A DNA stretch of 64,000 nucleotides from an uncultured Neisseriaceae bacterium (GCA_945267035.1 CALYOS010000008.1:1-64000), one strand, 5' to 3'. Shown: positions 18,636 to 29,499, counted from the stretch's first letter. Program-made: numbers and translations. The notes: generated from the sequence alone by a model not told the origin.

Positions 18636-19793
18636 ATGAAATCTTATTCTCTTTTTGTCAGCTGCCCTCGTGGATTAGAGTCTGCATTAAATCAAGAACT
18701 GATCAGTTTAAAATGTGAACAAAGCATCAATCATGATGGCGGAATCGCTTTGAGCGGTGATTTAGCCACCATCTATCGTTTAAACTTGCATAGTCGTGTA
18801 GCCAGCCGCGTGCTGATTAGACTTGAACAGGGTCGGTTTCGGCACGAAAACGATATATATAAAATTGCGCGAAAAATAAACTGGACACAATGGTTTGATG
18901 TCAATAAAAAATTCAAAATTCATATAGAAGGTAAACAGGCACAAATTAATAGCCTTAATTTTGCTGCTTTAAAGGTCAAAGATGCATTGTGCGATGAGTT
19001 TCGTGAACGCACAGGTATTCGACCCAGTGTTGAAAAATACCAGCCCGATGTGCGTATACATGTATTTATCGACAGAAATGAATTATCCATTTATATAGAC
19101 AGTAGTGGCGAAGCTCTTTTCAAACGTGGTTACCGCAGCGATACCGGAGAAGCGCCGTTACGTGAAAATCTGGCAGCCGGTTTGTTATTATTAGCCGGCT
19201 ATAATGGAACACAGCCATTTATGGATCCTTTTTGTGGCAGTGGCACTGTCGCGATTGAAGCAGCCTTAATCGCCAGCAACCGCGCACCGGGTTTAAATCG
19301 AGCATTTGGTTTTGAAAATTTAAACAATTTTGATGCTGACTTATGGCACAAAATTCATCAAGCTGCTGTGTTAGACCAAACCTCACCTGAAGCACCCATT
19401 TCTGCCAGCGATATTGACTCTAAATTGATTAAATTAGCACAGATCAATGCCAGTCAAGCCAATATCGAGCAATACATTCAATGGCAAACCAAGGATGTAC
19501 TCGATATCCGTCCTAACGGCGCAAACGGCATTATGATTAGTAATCCTCCGTATGGGGTTAGATTATCCGAAATCCAGTTGTTACATGCCCTGTATCCTCA
19601 GCTAGGCAGCTGGTTAAAACAACATTTTGCTGGCTGGCTGATAGGCATGTTTAGTGCTGACCGGAGTATGCCTAAGCTGATGCGCCTGTCGCCAAAACGC
19701 AAAATCCCCCTCTTCAATGGCAATTTGGATTGTCGCCTATTCCTATTGGATATGGTCGCCGGTTCCAATCGACAGAAAGAGCACAAAGCATGA
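18636..19793 (+). CDS. THUMP-domain RNA (guanine-N2) methyltransferase, RlmL-like
   Basis: 385-residue class I SAM-dependent methyltransferase, probably modifying 23S rRNA guanine. An N-terminal ferredoxin-like plus THUMP domain (residues ~1-165, including [21 protein letters not shown]) binds RNA. The catalytic domain has the SAM motif [17 protein letters not shown] starting near residue 196 and motif IV NPPYG near 303. E. coli RlmL carries a second methyltransferase module (RlmK) that is missing here, as is usual in Neisseriaceae. The ATG has no clear ribosome binding site. The stop overlaps the next gene's start (ATGA), so the two RNA-modification genes are translated together. The exact target base is not certain. 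Confidence 0.88.
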   Translation: MKSYSLFVSCPRGLESALNQELISLKCEQSINHDGGIALSGDLATIYRLNLHSRVASRVLIRLEQGRFRHENDIYKIARKINWTQWFDVNKKFKIHIEGKQAQINSLNFAALKVKDALCDEFRERTGIRPSVEKYQPDVRIHVFIDRNELSIYIDSSGEALFKRGYRSDTGEAPLRENLAAGLLLLAGYNGTQPFMDPFCGSGTVAIEAALIASNRAPGLNRAFGFENLNNFDADLWHKIHQAAVLDQTSPEAPISASDIDSKLIKLAQINASQANIEQYIQWQTKDVLDIRPNGANGIMISNPPYGVRLSEIQLLHALYPQLGSWLKQHFAGWLIGMFSADRSMPKLMRLSPKRKIPLFNGNLDCRLFLLDMVAGSNRQKEHKA

Positions 19794-20536
19794 GCACTAA
19801 TGACGAAAATCTACCACAGCGTCTATCCAAACGAATGGCACAACTGGGCTTATGCTCACGCCGTGAAGCCGATCATTATATTGAACAAGGTTGGGTAAAA
19901 GTTAATGGCGTCACGGCTGTATTAGGACAAAAGGTAAATGTTTCAGACCGTATTGACCTTGACCGGCAAGCCCATCGTCAGCAGGCAGAGCGTGTCACTA
20001 TTTTAATCAACAAACCGGTAGGTTATGTTAGCGCCCAACCAGAAAAAGGCTATCGTGCTGCGGTTGAATTGATCACCGAAGCCAATCATTGGCAAGAAGA
20101 CAAAAGCCGCATTCATTTTCAAGCTGCGCACACCCGCCATTTGGCACCAGCCGGTAGATTGGATATTGATTCTGTCGGCTTACTTGTGCTGACTCAGGAT
20201 GGGCGCATCGCCAAACAACTTATTGGCGATAATAGTCATATTGAAAAAGAATATCTCGTGCGCGTTAGCGGCAAACTCAGCGACAACGGTCTAGCTTTGC
20301 TCAATCATGGGTTAAGCCTTGACGGCGAAAAACTCCGTCCAGCCAAAGTCACCTGGCAAAATCAGGATCAATTGCGTTTCATTCTTAAACAAGGAAAAAA
20401 ACGCCAAATTCGTCGCATGTGTGAACTGGTAGGCTTGCGGGTTACTGGTCTGAAAAGAGTACGCATGGGGAAAATCAAGCTGGGTGCATTACCACCTGGA
20501 CATTGGCGCTACCTGACTAGCCAAGAACATTTTTAA
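19790..20536 (+). CDS. RsuA/RluB/RluF-family 23S rRNA pseudouridine synthase
   Basis: 248-residue enzyme that converts a specific rRNA uridine to pseudouridine. The N-terminal S4 RNA-binding domain (residues ~10-60) has [30 protein letters not shown]. The catalytic domain has the motif [19 protein letters not shown] with the nucleophile D125, and a family ending [28 protein letters not shown]. The overall pattern is closest to RluF/RluB, but which one cannot be settled by eye. The start at 19790 overlaps the upstream stop as ATGA; an in-frame ATG 60 bases earlier would lie inside the methyltransferase gene and is not favoured. Confidence 0.88.
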   Translation: MSTNDENLPQRLSKRMAQLGLCSRREADHYIEQGWVKVNGVTAVLGQKVNVSDRIDLDRQAHRQQAERVTILINKPVGYVSAQPEKGYRAAVELITEANHWQEDKSRIHFQAAHTRHLAPAGRLDIDSVGLLVLTQDGRIAKQLIGDNSHIEKEYLVRVSGKLSDNGLALLNHGLSLDGEKLRPAKVTWQNQDQLRFILKQGKKRQIRRMCELVGLRVTGLKRVRMGKIKLGALPPGHWRYLTSQEHF

Positions 20537-20637
20537 CAGTGTCTTCTTCATTGAATTGCCATATGGCAAACAATTATTTTGACATGATATTGAGAGCAAT
20601 TATATACTTAATTAATACATTTTAAAGTAAACTTACA

Positions 20638-21300
20638 ATGAAAAATATTTTTTTTGGTTTGATTTGTGCATGTCTGTTGGCTGGTTGTGCCACTGAAAGT
20701 TCACAAGTTATCAATACGCAAAAAGTTGCTGATTACGAGTCTATTTATCATGGCGTTAAAGCCCCCATTGCAGTGGGTAAATTTGATACCCGCGGTAATC
20801 TTGGCGGAGGAATATTCAGTAATAGTACTAATCAGCTGACCAGCCAAGCTAAAACCATCCTGATGGCTGAGCTGCAGCAAACCCATCGCTTTACTGTACT
20901 GGATCGTACTAATATGGATGAGATCCGTACCGAAGCCAGCATCAAAGGCATGCATCAAACCCTTAAAGGGGCTCGCTACATTGTCACTGGAGACATCACT
21001 GAGTTTGGACGGAAAAATGTCGGTGATCAACAATTATTCGGTATCCTCGGACAAGGCAAAACCCAAGTCGCTTATGCTAAAGTCACTCTGAATATTGTCG
21101 ACGTTAAAACTTCAGAAATTATTTTCTCCAGTCAAGGTGCAGGAGAATTCAAATTGTCTACCCGAGAAATTCTGGGTACTGGCGGTTATGCCAGCTATGA
21201 TGGAACATTAAATGGCAAAGTGCTGGACTTGGCCATACGCGAAGCTGTCAAAAAATTGGTTGAAGGAATTGAAAAAGGACAATGGAGTCCAAAACCATAA
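20638..21300 (+). CDS. CsgG/HfaB-family lipoprotein
   Basis: 220-residue outer-membrane-type lipoprotein. The signal peptide MKNIFFGLICACLLAGC has the lipobox LAGC, lipidated at C17, with Ala at +2. The mature part is a CsgG-like alpha/beta domain (IAVGKFDTRGNLGG; TILMAELQQTHRFTVLDRTNMDEI; GARYIVTGDITEFGR; VTLNIVDVKTSEIIFSSQGAGEF). In curli systems CsgG is a secretion pore, but no curli genes lie nearby. It heads a three-gene lipoprotein operon with a DUF4810-type protein and GNA1162. The same trio occurs in pathogenic Neisseria, where the function is not established. The trio may form an outer-membrane complex. Confidence 0.9.
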   Translation: MKNIFFGLICACLLAGCATESSQVINTQKVADYESIYHGVKAPIAVGKFDTRGNLGGGIFSNSTNQLTSQAKTILMAELQQTHRFTVLDRTNMDEIRTEASIKGMHQTLKGARYIVTGDITEFGRKNVGDQQLFGILGQGKTQVAYAKVTLNIVDVKTSEIIFSSQGAGEFKLSTREILGTGGYASYDGTLNGKVLDLAIREAVKKLVEGIEKGQWSPKP

Positions 21301-21323
21301 GTTGTTAAACTATTAAGATAAAT

Positions 21324-21677
21324 ATGAAAAAAGTAGTCATTACACTCATAGCCACTCTATTTTTAGCCGCTTGTGCGCATAATCAGCAGAATACAACGAT
21401 GTATTACTGGGGAGATTATCAAAGACTGCAATATCAAGCCTTAACTGAAAAGAATATGCCGGAAGAACAGATTGCTAGCATGGAGAAATATTTTATTGAA
21501 GCCAGTAATCATAATAGTAAGCCAGCTCCTGGAGCCCATGCGCATTTAGGTATGTTATATGCCAAAATTGGTAATCGTGCCGGAGCAAAAGATCAGTTTG
21601 AATTGGAAAAGCAGGCCTTTCCTGAATCCACTGCCTACATGAATTTTATGATAAAAAATATGAATGGAGGTAAATGA
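21324..21677 (+). CDS. DUF4810-type lipoprotein
   Basis: 117-residue lipoprotein with lipobox LAAC (signal peptide to C17). The mature chain begins AHNQQNTTMYYWGDYQRLQYQAL, and YYWGDY is the typical opening of DUF4810 proteins. The C-terminal half has a TPR-like helix pair (PGAHAHLGMLYAKIGNRAGAKDQFELEKQAFPES). It lies 23 bases after the CsgG-like gene, and its TGA overlaps the next ATG. It is the middle member of the Neisseria-type CsgG/DUF4810/GNA1162 set and is likely a structural partner of those two. Confidence 0.88.
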   Translation: MKKVVITLIATLFLAACAHNQQNTTMYYWGDYQRLQYQALTEKNMPEEQIASMEKYFIEASNHNSKPAPGAHAHLGMLYAKIGNRAGAKDQFELEKQAFPESTAYMNFMIKNMNGGK

Positions 21678-22366
21678 TGAAGCCGATATTTAAGCTCCTT
21701 TTACCAATAACCATGTCTATTTTATTGTCGGCCTGCGCCAACAATCATTATCAAGCGAAACCACGAGACTACAGTAAATTCAGACAAAGTAATCCACGAT
21801 CTATTTTAGTTGTTCAACCTACTAACTCCTCAGTTGATGTTAAAGGACCGTATGCTGTTTTGGCTCAGACCACTCAGCCATTGGCTGAGTCTGGTTTTTA
21901 CGTCTTTCCCGTGGTTTTAGTAAACGAAACATTTAAGGAAAATGGTTTAAATGATGGCGCAGAAATACAAGCTGCCACACTGAATAAACTGCAAAAGGTT
22001 TATAATGCCGATGCCATTCTTTATTTAAATGTGGATAAATACGGTACCAAATTTCAAGTAATCAATAGCGTTACCACCGTCAGTGTTAGTGGTAAATTGA
22101 TTGATGCTAGAGATGGCACCACTTTATGGACAGGTCAAAAAGACATCACCATTGATTCCAACAGTAACAATAATGGTGGCTTTTTTTCGCAAGTGTTTAA
22201 CGCAGTTGTCAATCAAATTTCCGACAAACTAACTGATAAAGCTTATAAGGTAGCGGGCGTTGTAGATGACAATTTACTTGCGGCTAAAAACAGTGATGCC
22301 CTGTTGTATGGTCCCTATAGTCCTCAGTATCAAGCCCTAGATCAAAATAAAAACGAGCAAGAATAA
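21674..22366 (+). CDS. GNA1162-family lipoprotein (DUF799)
   Basis: 230-residue lipoprotein with lipobox LSAC (signal peptide to about C21). The mature part reads YSKFRQSNPRSILVVQPTNSSVDVKGPYAVLAQTTQPLAESGFYVFPVVLVNETFKENGL in family style, followed by a NADAILYLNVDKYGTKFQV strand pair. GNA1162 of Neisseria meningitidis is a surface-associated antigen whose fold resembles the TolB N-terminal domain. The four-base overlap with the upstream gene indicates coupled translation. A terminator closes the operon. The role is unknown; participation in an envelope transport complex with the CsgG-like protein is an inference. Confidence 0.9.
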   Translation: MMKPIFKLLLPITMSILLSACANNHYQAKPRDYSKFRQSNPRSILVVQPTNSSVDVKGPYAVLAQTTQPLAESGFYVFPVVLVNETFKENGLNDGAEIQAATLNKLQKVYNADAILYLNVDKYGTKFQVINSVTTVSVSGKLIDARDGTTLWTGQKDITIDSNSNNNGGFFSQVFNAVVNQISDKLTDKAYKVAGVVDDNLLAAKNSDALLYGPYSPQYQALDQNKNEQE

Positions 22367-22385
22367 ATTTGTCTTTCCGTTAACC

Positions 22386-22420
22386 AAGCTCTTTACCTTG
22401 CTAAAGAGCTTTATTTTTTA
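22386..22420 (+). terminator. Terminator of the GNA1162 operon
   Basis: Perfect 10-bp stem (22386-22395 with 22402-22411), six-base loop, followed by TATTTTTTA. Confidence 0.88.
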
Positions 22421-22563
22421 ACCTCATCATTAAGTAAAACAATAATTTGAATACACTATATTAACTAGAATTGTCACAATAACGAAAATGAGCACAAATA
22501 AGTTAGAATAGCCTCTGATTATCTAAAATACAAACCACTAAGCTTTACGGAACCACACCAAAC

Positions 22564-25500
22564 ATGACCCACTCAACCAATCATCGTCTTCGCGAAATTC
22601 CCTACAATTACACCTCTTATTCTGATCGAGAAATTATTATTAGATTACTAGGTCAGCAATCATGGGAATTAATTCAGCAGCTGCGAACACAGAGGCGTAC
22701 TGGTCGCTCAGCGCGTATGTTATTTGAAATTCTCGGGGACATTTGGGCGGTTATTCGCAATCCTTATCTGATCGACGATCTACTTGAACATCAACACCGT
22801 CAGCAGGCTTTAGTCAAAGAAATGCGTCACCGCATCAACGAAATTCAAAAACGGCGGGATCAAAACCAACAAGTTTTGCAACTGATTGAACAAACTGATC
22901 AGGCGATCACCGATTTTGACCACAGTTTTGGTCAAAATCGCATTAAACGCGAACAAGTATTTAACCGTTTGCGTAAAATCACCCACAAAGACAACATCAT
23001 GTTTGACGGACTGGCTCGTGTTAGTCACGTTACTGATGCCACCGATTGGCGTATCGAATACCCTTTTGTGGTTGTCAACCCTGATCACGAAAAAGAAGTT
23101 GCTCCACTGGTACGTGCCTTAATTGAACTTGATCTCACCATCATCCCTCGTGGTGGCGGTACCGGTTATACTGGCGGTGCTATCCCGATGGATGCCATGA
23201 GTGCGGTCATTAATACGGAAAAGCTTGATCAGTACAGCCCCGTCTCTATGCAAGAATTAGCTGGACTGGAAGGACTTCATCCTGTTATTAGCTGTGGTGC
23301 TGGTGTGGTTACCCGCCGTATCGAAGAGGCAGCCACTGCTGCCGGCTGGGTATTTGCTGTAGATCCTACTTCGGCTGATGCCTGCTGCATTGGGGGTAAT
23401 ATCGCGATGAATGCAGGCGGTAAAAAAGCCGTATTATGGGGCACCACTCTGGATAATTTGGCTTGGTGGAAAATGGTCAATCCACAAGGTCAGTGGTTAA
23501 AAGTTGAGCGAGTACGGCATAACTTCGGCAAAATACACGACGAAAACACCGCCATTTTTGATATTCATACTTTGGGTGACGATGGACAAACCATTTTGCA
23601 AACCAAACGTCTAGAAGTTTCTGGTTCGCGTTTCCGTAAAGTTGGTCTGGGCAAAGATGTTACTGACAAATTTCTTGCTGGTGTACCCGGTGTACAGAAA
23701 GAAGGGACGGACGGTATCATTACCTCAGCCGCTTTTGTCTTACATCGGATGCCTAAGTTTACCCGTACCATATGTATGGAATTTTACGGTACCGTGGCCA
23801 ATGCCACTCCTTCTATCGTCGAAGTTCGCAATTACATGCTTAACCATAAAACGGTCAAATTAGCGGGATTAGAGCATCTCGACTGGCGCTACGTACGCGC
23901 AGTAGGCTACGCCACCAAAGCGGCTGGCAAAGGTCGTCCGAAAATGGTTTTACTGGCCGATATCGTCTCCGACGATGAGAATGCAGTACAGGCTGCTGCT
24001 GCCCACATTGTTCGTTTGGCAAATGCCCGTTGTGGCGAAGGCTTTATCGCCGTCACCCCCGAAGCACGCAAAACTTTCTGGCTCGACCGTTCCCGTACTG
24101 CCGCCATTGCTCGTCATACTAATGCCTTTAAAATAAACGAAGATGTGGTTATCCCACTGGAACAGCTAGGTCGCTATTCTGATGGCATCGAACGCATCAA
24201 CATTGAGCTTTCAATTCAAAACAAACTCGCTCTGTGTACCGCAATCATTGACTACCTGCAAACCAAGCTACCGGTAGATAAACTGGGTACCGATTTGTCT
24301 AGCGATGAACTGCTTGGCTCACGCAAACAACATGCACTTGATTATGTTATCAATATTCAAACACGCTGGTTATGGCTACTGAACCATCTCGATACGCCAC
24401 TGGAAGAATACCTACAACAATTCCCGCAAAAACTGGAGGACGACGAAGCCATGCATGGTCAGAGCTGCTTTATCGCTATGCGTGACTTTCATTTGCGTGT
24501 GTCGATTAAGCGCGACATCATGCAACCTCTGGCAGAAATCTTCAGCGGTAAAACTGATACCCTTATTCTGGAAAAACTCAGTGAAATTCACCGCCATATT
24601 ATTAGAGGTCGTGTTTTTGTTGCTTTGCACATGCATGCTGGTGATGGCAACGTGCACACTAACATCCCGGTAAACTCCGACGATTACGACATGTTGCAAA
24701 CGGCCCACCACGCTGTCGACCGCATTATGGCATTAGCGCGTAGCCTGGATGGGGTTATATCCGGCGAACATGGTATTGGCATTACCAAAATTGATTACCT
24801 CACTGCGGCCGAAATGCAGCCTTACTGGGATTACAAAAACCAAGTCGATCCACATGGTCATTTCAACCGTGGCAAACTGATGCCTGGAGCTAACCTCGAT
24901 AAAGCCTATACCCCGTCGTTTGAACTACTCGGTGTAGAGTCTTTGATCATGGAACAATCCGATCTCGGACAAATTGCCCACTCCATTAAAGATTGCCTGC
25001 GTTGTGGCAAATGCAAACCGGTGTGTAGTACCCATGTACCGCGCGCCAACCTGCTCTACTCCCCACGAAATAAAATTCTTGGCGTCGGTCTGCTTACCGA
25101 AGCTTTTTTGTACGAAGAACAGACACGTCGTGGCGTTTCTTTAAAACATTTTGACGAACTTAACAGCGTAGCAGACCATTGCACTGTGTGCCATCGCTGT
25201 ATTAAACCGTGCCCAGTCAAGATTGATTTCGGCGACGTAACGGTTGCTATGCGCAATTACCTGCGTAAAGCTGGCAAAAAGAAATTTAATCCCACCGTAT
25301 ACATGGGCATGACTTTTCTCAATGCTACCGACCCGAGAACCATCAAAGCTTTACGGCTAGGCGTCATTAAAGCGGGATTTAAACTGCAAAATTGGGGCTA
25401 TGGAATCGGTAAATATTTCAGCCTTGGCTGGCTAAAACGTCAGAAAAGCGCACCACGAGCCACCACCAGTAAACCGGAAATTCGTGAACAGGTTGTCCAT

Positions 25501-26394
25501 TTCATTAATCGACCATTGCCTCGTCACGTTCCAATTAAAACCACACGCGCCCTATTAAATATTGAAGATAAGACCACCATTCCGATTATTCGTAATCCAC
25601 AACTCAGTGAAGAAACAGAAGCTGTCTTCTATTTCCCAGGCTGTGGTTCAGAGCGCCTGTTTAGTCAGATAGGATTAGCTACCCAAGCCATGCTGTGGCA
25701 CGTCGGCGTACAAACCGTTTTGCCTCCGGGTTATTTATGTTGCGGCTATCCCCAAACTGCCGGTGGCAATCAAGATGTAGGGGATAAAATTACGATGGAC
25801 AACCGTGTCTTGTTCCACCGTGTGGCTAACACCCTCAACTATTTAGATATCAAAACTGTCGTAGTCAGTTGTGGCACCTGCTACGACCAGCTTAGCGATT
25901 ACCATTTTGATAAAATTTTCCCTGGTTGTCGTGTACTGGATATTCATGAATTCCTAGTAGAAAAAGGGCTACAGCTAGAAGGTATTCAAGGGCAACAATA
26001 CCTCTATCATGATCCTTGCCATACCCCGATTAAAACCACCCAGCCAATCAAAGTGGTTAACCAACTCATGGGTCAAAACGTACCGTTATCCGACCGTTGC
26101 TGTGGTGAATCTGGTATGTTCGCCGTCAAACGTCCTGATATTGCCACACAGGTGCGCTTCCGCAAACTGGAAGAAATTGAGAAAGGCAAAGCCAAACTAC
26201 CAGCTGATGAACCGGTTAAAATCCTCACCAGCTGCCCTTCTTGCCTGCAAGGTTTAAACCGCTATCGTGATGAAGCCAATATCTCCGCTGATTATGTGGT
26301 CATTGAAATGGCCAAATATTTATTGGGAGAAAATTGGCAAAATGAATTTGTGCAAAAAGCCAGCAATGGAGGAATTGAAAAAGTACTTCTATAA
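22564..26394 (+). CDS. FAD-binding/iron-sulfur 2-hydroxyacid dehydrogenase (DUF3683 type)
   Basis: 1276-residue respiratory dehydrogenase. An N-terminal DUF3683-like helical region (1-160) precedes a D-lactate dehydrogenase-type FAD domain ([14 protein letters not shown] near residue 195; [23 protein letters not shown] near 260). The FAD-oxidase C-terminal part has the [14 protein letters not shown] motif and [13 protein letters not shown]. Next come two 4Fe-4S motifs, [11 protein letters not shown] and [11 protein letters not shown], and two CCG domains ([26 protein letters not shown]). This single chain combines what GlcD plus GlcF or LldE-like subunits do separately. Expected activity is oxidation of D-lactate or another D-2-hydroxyacid with electrons to quinone. 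It is similar in plan to E. coli YdiJ but longer at the N-terminus. Substrate is not certain. Confidence 0.9.
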   Translation: MTHSTNHRLREIPYNYTSYSDREIIIRLLGQQSWELIQQLRTQRRTGRSARMLFEILGDIWAVIRNPYLIDDLLEHQHRQQALVKEMRHRINEIQKRRDQNQQVLQLIEQTDQAITDFDHSFGQNRIKREQVFNRLRKITHKDNIMFDGLARVSHVTDATDWRIEYPFVVVNPDHEKEVAPLVRALIELDLTIIPRGGGTGYTGGAIPMDAMSAVINTEKLDQYSPVSMQELAGLEGLHPVISCGAGVVTRRIEEAATAAGWVFAVDPTSADACCIGGNIAMNAGGKKAVLWGTTLDNLAWWKMVNPQGQWLKVERVRHNFGKIHDENTAIFDIHTLGDDGQTILQTKRLEVSGSRFRKVGLGKDVTDKFLAGVPGVQKEGTDGIITSAAFVLHRMPKFTRTICMEFYGTVANATPSIVEVRNYMLNHKTVKLAGLEHLDWRYVRAVGYATKAAGKGRPKMVLLADIVSDDENAVQAAAAHIVRLANARCGEGFIAVTPEARKTFWLDRSRTAAIARHTNAFKINEDVVIPLEQLGRYSDGIERINIELSIQNKLALCTAIIDYLQTKLPVDKLGTDLSSDELLGSRKQHALDYVINIQTRWLWLLNHLDTPLEEYLQQFPQKLEDDEAMHGQSCFIAMRDFHLRVSIKRDIMQPLAEIFSGKTDTLILEKLSEIHRHIIRGRVFVALHMHAGDGNVHTNIPVNSDDYDMLQTAHHAVDRIMALARSLDGVISGEHGIGITKIDYLTAAEMQPYWDYKNQVDPHGHFNRGKLMPGANLDKAYTPSFELLGVESLIMEQSDLGQIAHSIKDCLRCGKCKPVCSTHVPRANLLYSPRNKILGVGLLTEAFLYEEQTRRGVSLKHFDELNSVADHCTVCHRCIKPCPVKIDFGDVTVAMRNYLRKAGKKKFNPTVYMGMTFLNATDPRTIKALRLGVIKAGFKLQNWGYGIGKYFSLGWLKRQKSAPRATTSKPEIREQVVHFINRPLPRHVPIKTTRALLNIEDKTTIPIIRNPQLSEETEAVFYFPGCGSERLFSQIGLATQAMLWHVGVQTVLPPGYLCCGYPQTAGGNQDVGDKITMDNRVLFHRVANTLNYLDIKTVVVSCGTCYDQLSDYHFDKIFPGCRVLDIHEFLVEKGLQLEGIQGQQYLYHDPCHTPIKTTQPIKVVNQLMGQNVPLSDRCCGESGMFAVKRPDIATQVRFRKLEEIEKGKAKLPADEPVKILTSCPSCLQGLNRYRDEANISADYVVIEMAKYLLGENWQNEFVQKASNGGIEKVLL

Positions 26395-26537
26395 AGACGG
26401 GCAGAAAATATTATCTCAGCCTAAAATACAAATTGATTATTTTGTATCACCAAAAGCTAACGTGTCTAAGAACCATCCAATTTGTTCATTGCTAGGATAA
26501 TTAATCTGCCCACTAAAAGTGCCAGTTAGATAAATGA

Positions 26538-28742
26538 TTAAAGCAATTTACATTTTCTCAAACGTAACGCATTGAGCAAAACGGAAATTGAGCTCATGGC
26601 CATGGCCGCTCCGGCAATCACAGGGCTAAGCCAACCTATGGCGGCTAACGGGATGCCAAGTATATTGTAGAAAAAAGCAAAAAATAGATTTTGCTTGACT
26701 ACGCGAACAGTTGCGCGAGCTAAAGCTAAAGCATCGGCGACTTGTGAAACAGAGTGGCGCATCAGCGTGGCTGAGGCAGTGTTGGTGGCTACATCAGCAC
26801 CACCATACATGGCAAAGCTAACATCAGCTGCAGCCAGTGCTGGCGCGTCGTTAATACCGTCACCGACCATGGCCACCACTTTACCCTGTTGCATCAGTTG
26901 GCGAACAGCCTCAGCTTTAGCGCGTGGATTCATTTCTGCTTGATAATGATTAATCCCCAGTTGTTTAGCCATGTATTCAACCACGCTATGCTGATCGCCG
27001 CTCATAATATGAATGTCGATGTGCTGTTGTTGCAAACGCTCAATGGCATTTAGAGTATCTTCTTTTAATGCATCAGCAACGGCAAAAGCACCTACTACTT
27101 TTTCGTTTATGGCTACAACAACAATACTGGCTATCTGCCATACTTTGTCTTGTTGCAATGCTTCTGGAAAATGGAAGCTGCAATACGCGGGATTGCCCAC
27201 TTTAACCATACCATAATCAGCGACCAGTGCCTGTGTACCTTGTCCAATATCACTCTGGCTATTGGTAGCTGTTAATGATGGTAATTGCTGCTGTTGTGCT
27301 GCCTGAGCAATAGCCTGTGCCAGTGGATGAGTAGTGAGCTGTTCTACAGCGGCGGCCAGTTGCAATATTTGTTGACTGTTAACGGTACTGTCAGCAGCGC
27401 ACCAGTGAGCGACAATTTGAGGTTTTCCAGTGGTTAAGGTGCCTGTTTTGTCCAACACCACAGTATTGACCTGACTGGTGTGTTCGAGTGAAGCCGCATC
27501 TTTAAACCAAACACCATTGCGGGCAGAACGTCCCATACCGACCATCATGGCTGCAGGTGTGGCCAGACCCAATGCACATGGGCAGGCAATAACCAGTACA
27601 GCCACTGCGCGAGTTACCGCTTCATTAAAGCTATTGCCTAGCCACCAGTTTAATATAAAGGTGATTACGGCAACGGCTACCACTGTGGGGACAAATATCA
27701 TCGATACTTTATCTGCTAGCCTGGCAATAGGCGCCTTACTGCCTTGCGCCTGTGCCAATGCCTGCATCATGTCACCTAATAGCGTTTCGCTGCCTAGCGT
27801 TTGAGCTTCATAGGTGATGCTGCCATTGCTCAACAGGGCACCTGCCAGCACTTTGTCACCACTTTGTTTTAATAATGGTTTGGATTCACCAGTGAGATAG
27901 CTTTCGTCACACCACGCTTCGCCAGTCTGTACTACACCATCGGCAGCAATGCGATTACCAGCATTGGTTTGCAGGATATCGCCTGTTTCAATCGTAGTCA
28001 AAGGGACTTCCTGCCATCCTTGCTCGGTATATTTACGTACCATTTTCGGTGTCAGTTGCAGCAGCATGCTGATGCTGTTAAGACTCTGTTTTTTGGTGCG
28101 CTGTTCAAGATATTTGCCTAATGAAACAAAGGCAATAACCATCACACTGGCTTCAAAATAAATATATTGATGTGCATGATTTTGGTGATTAAACAGCATG
28201 GTGGTGGAATAGAGCCAAATGGCCACGGTACCCAAAGACACCAGCACATCCATATTGGCTACACCACCTTGCAAAGATTTGACCGCACTCAAATAAAACG
28301 GCCAGGCAAAACCGAGTTGTATAACTGAAGCAAGAAGAAACTGCCACATTGGTGGCAACATCCACTGTTGATTGAATAACATGCCCAGCATACCAATTAG
28401 AAAAGGTGACGCGATCATCCAGATGAAAATAAGTCGCCATGGAAGACCTGAATTGTTATTCGTTGCTGCCTCAGCTATAACTGCTCTCTTGTTTTGTGGT
28501 ATGAGAGTTGCAGTAAAACCGGTTTTAGCCACCATTTGTGCAATCTGATCCGGGCTAAGTATATTGCTGTCATAGCGAGTTTGTAATTCATCACTGGCAA
28601 AATTAACATCAGCGACCATGATGCCATGTTGACGTCGCAAGACTTTTTCAATGCGGTTAGCACATGCCTGACAGTCCATTCCTGTTATGGCAAATCGGGC
28701 ATAACTATCATGATTTGATTGATTTTGCATTACTGTTTCCAT
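26538..28742 (-). CDS. copA: Copper-exporting P1B-type ATPase CopA
   Basis: 734-residue Cu+ efflux pump. One N-terminal heavy-metal domain carries C24-x-x-C27 in GMDCQAC. The ion path is marked by C387-P-C389, the phosphorylation site is D431 in DKTGTLT, and the hinge is GDGINDAPALAAADV. About eight membrane helices are present. The start ATG at 28742 was chosen over an in-frame TTG at 28766; another ATG at 28730 is also possible. The copZ gene ends 40 bases upstream, so both are read from the CueR-type promoter near 29050. It pumps cytoplasmic copper to the periplasm and protects against copper stress. Confidence 0.95.
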   Translation of the reverse strand: METVMQNQSNHDSYARFAITGMDCQACANRIEKVLRRQHGIMVADVNFASDELQTRYDSNILSPDQIAQMVAKTGFTATLIPQNKRAVIAEAATNNNSGLPWRLIFIWMIASPFLIGMLGMLFNQQWMLPPMWQFLLASVIQLGFAWPFYLSAVKSLQGGVANMDVLVSLGTVAIWLYSTTMLFNHQNHAHQYIYFEASVMVIAFVSLGKYLEQRTKKQSLNSISMLLQLTPKMVRKYTEQGWQEVPLTTIETGDILQTNAGNRIAADGVVQTGEAWCDESYLTGESKPLLKQSGDKVLAGALLSNGSITYEAQTLGSETLLGDMMQALAQAQGSKAPIARLADKVSMIFVPTVVAVAVITFILNWWLGNSFNEAVTRAVAVLVIACPCALGLATPAAMMVGMGRSARNGVWFKDAASLEHTSQVNTVVLDKTGTLTTGKPQIVAHWCAADSTVNSQQILQLAAAVEQLTTHPLAQAIAQAAQQQQLPSLTATNSQSDIGQGTQALVADYGMVKVGNPAYCSFHFPEALQQDKVWQIASIVVVAINEKVVGAFAVADALKEDTLNAIERLQQQHIDIHIMSGDQHSVVEYMAKQLGINHYQAEMNPRAKAEAVRQLMQQGKVVAMVGDGINDAPALAAADVSFAMYGGADVATNTASATLMRHSVSQVADALALARATVRVVKQNLFFAFFYNILGIPLAAIGWLSPVIAGAAMAMSSISVLLNALRLRKCKLL

Positions 28743-28781
28743 CTTTTTACCCGTAATAAATGGCAACTAATTCAATAAACT

Positions 28782-28991
28782 TTAATTGAGCACATCAAAG
28801 CCTGCATCTTCGACCACGGTTTTTAATTCTTGCGCATTGGTTTGGGCGGAGTCAAAAACGATCTGAGCTATTCCCGATACATGATCTACTTTTACCTGCT
28901 CTACACCTGCACAGTTTTGTAAGGCGGAGGTAATACTTTTAGCACAGCCACCACAAGTCATACCGGCAATTTTTAATTCAATCTTTGCCAT
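28782..28991 (-). CDS. copZ: Copper chaperone CopZ (heavy-metal-associated domain)
   Basis: 69-residue single ferredoxin-like metal-binding domain with C13 and C16 in AGMTCGGCAKSI, the Cu+-binding CxxC. It delivers Cu+ to CopA and possibly to the regulator. An AGGAGAAAAGT site precedes the ATG. It is the first gene after the MerR-type promoter and is followed by copA. Confidence 0.93.
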   Translation of the reverse strand: MAKIELKIAGMTCGGCAKSITSALQNCAGVEQVKVDHVSGIAQIVFDSAQTNAQELKTVVEDAGFDVLN

Positions 28992-29031
28992 ACTTTTCTC
29001 CTAATAATTGAGCTAGATATGAAACAAAAAC

Positions 29032-29062
29032 AGCTTAAACCTTAACCCTGTGGTAAAGTCAA
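29032..29062 (-). promoter_or_regulatory. CueR-type promoter of copZ-copA
   Basis: On the minus strand TTGACT (29062-29057), a 19-base spacer and TAAGCT (29037-29032). The overlong spacer and the partly symmetric TTTACC...GGTTAAGG inside it are the hallmarks of MerR-family activation, in which CueR-Cu+ untwists the DNA. It closely resembles the E. coli copA promoter as I remember it. Confidence 0.8.
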
Positions 29063-29091
29063 GATTTAATCATTTACACGGGTATATTGTT

Positions 29092-29499
29092 GTGAATATC
29101 AGTACTGCAGAAAAACTCAGTGGCTTATCCAGTAAAACCATACGTGATTATGAGCAAGCCGGTTTAATTCATCCGCTACGTCAATCAAATGGTTATCGTA
29201 CTTATAGTCAGGAAGATATTGAAACTTTATGTTTTATTCGGCATGCGCGAGCTGTTGATTTTTCCTTAGCCCAAATCGCGCAGTTACTGACTTTGCGCCA
29301 TGACCCTCATCGTGCCAGTGTTGATGTTAAGGAATTAGTCGGTAAGCATATTGCTCGCCTCACGGAAAAAATAAATGATTTAAATAGCATGAAAAGCACA
29401 TTAGAACAATGGTATAACAAGTGTAATGGTAACGAATCGCCTGAATGTGCCATTATTAATGGTCTGAATCAGTATGAAGGAAAAGATGTGCATAATTAA
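29092..29499 (+). CDS. cueR: MerR-family copper regulator CueR
   Basis: Copper-sensing activator of copZ-copA, about 135 residues from the GTG at 29092 (MNISTAEKLSGLSSKTIRDYEQAGLI). An in-frame GTG at 29050 would add 14 residues and would lie within the operator, so it was not used. The N-terminal winged helix is followed by a dimerisation helix (VKELVGKHIARLTEKINDLNSMKSTLEQWYNKC) and a C-terminal metal loop with cysteines in KCNGNESPEC. CueR proteins bind Cu+ with two cysteines separated by seven residues; C(112)-NGNESPE-C fits this spacing. It is divergent from the genes it controls. Confidence 0.92.
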   Translation: MNISTAEKLSGLSSKTIRDYEQAGLIHPLRQSNGYRTYSQEDIETLCFIRHARAVDFSLAQIAQLLTLRHDPHRASVDVKELVGKHIARLTEKINDLNSMKSTLEQWYNKCNGNESPECAIINGLNQYEGKDVHN

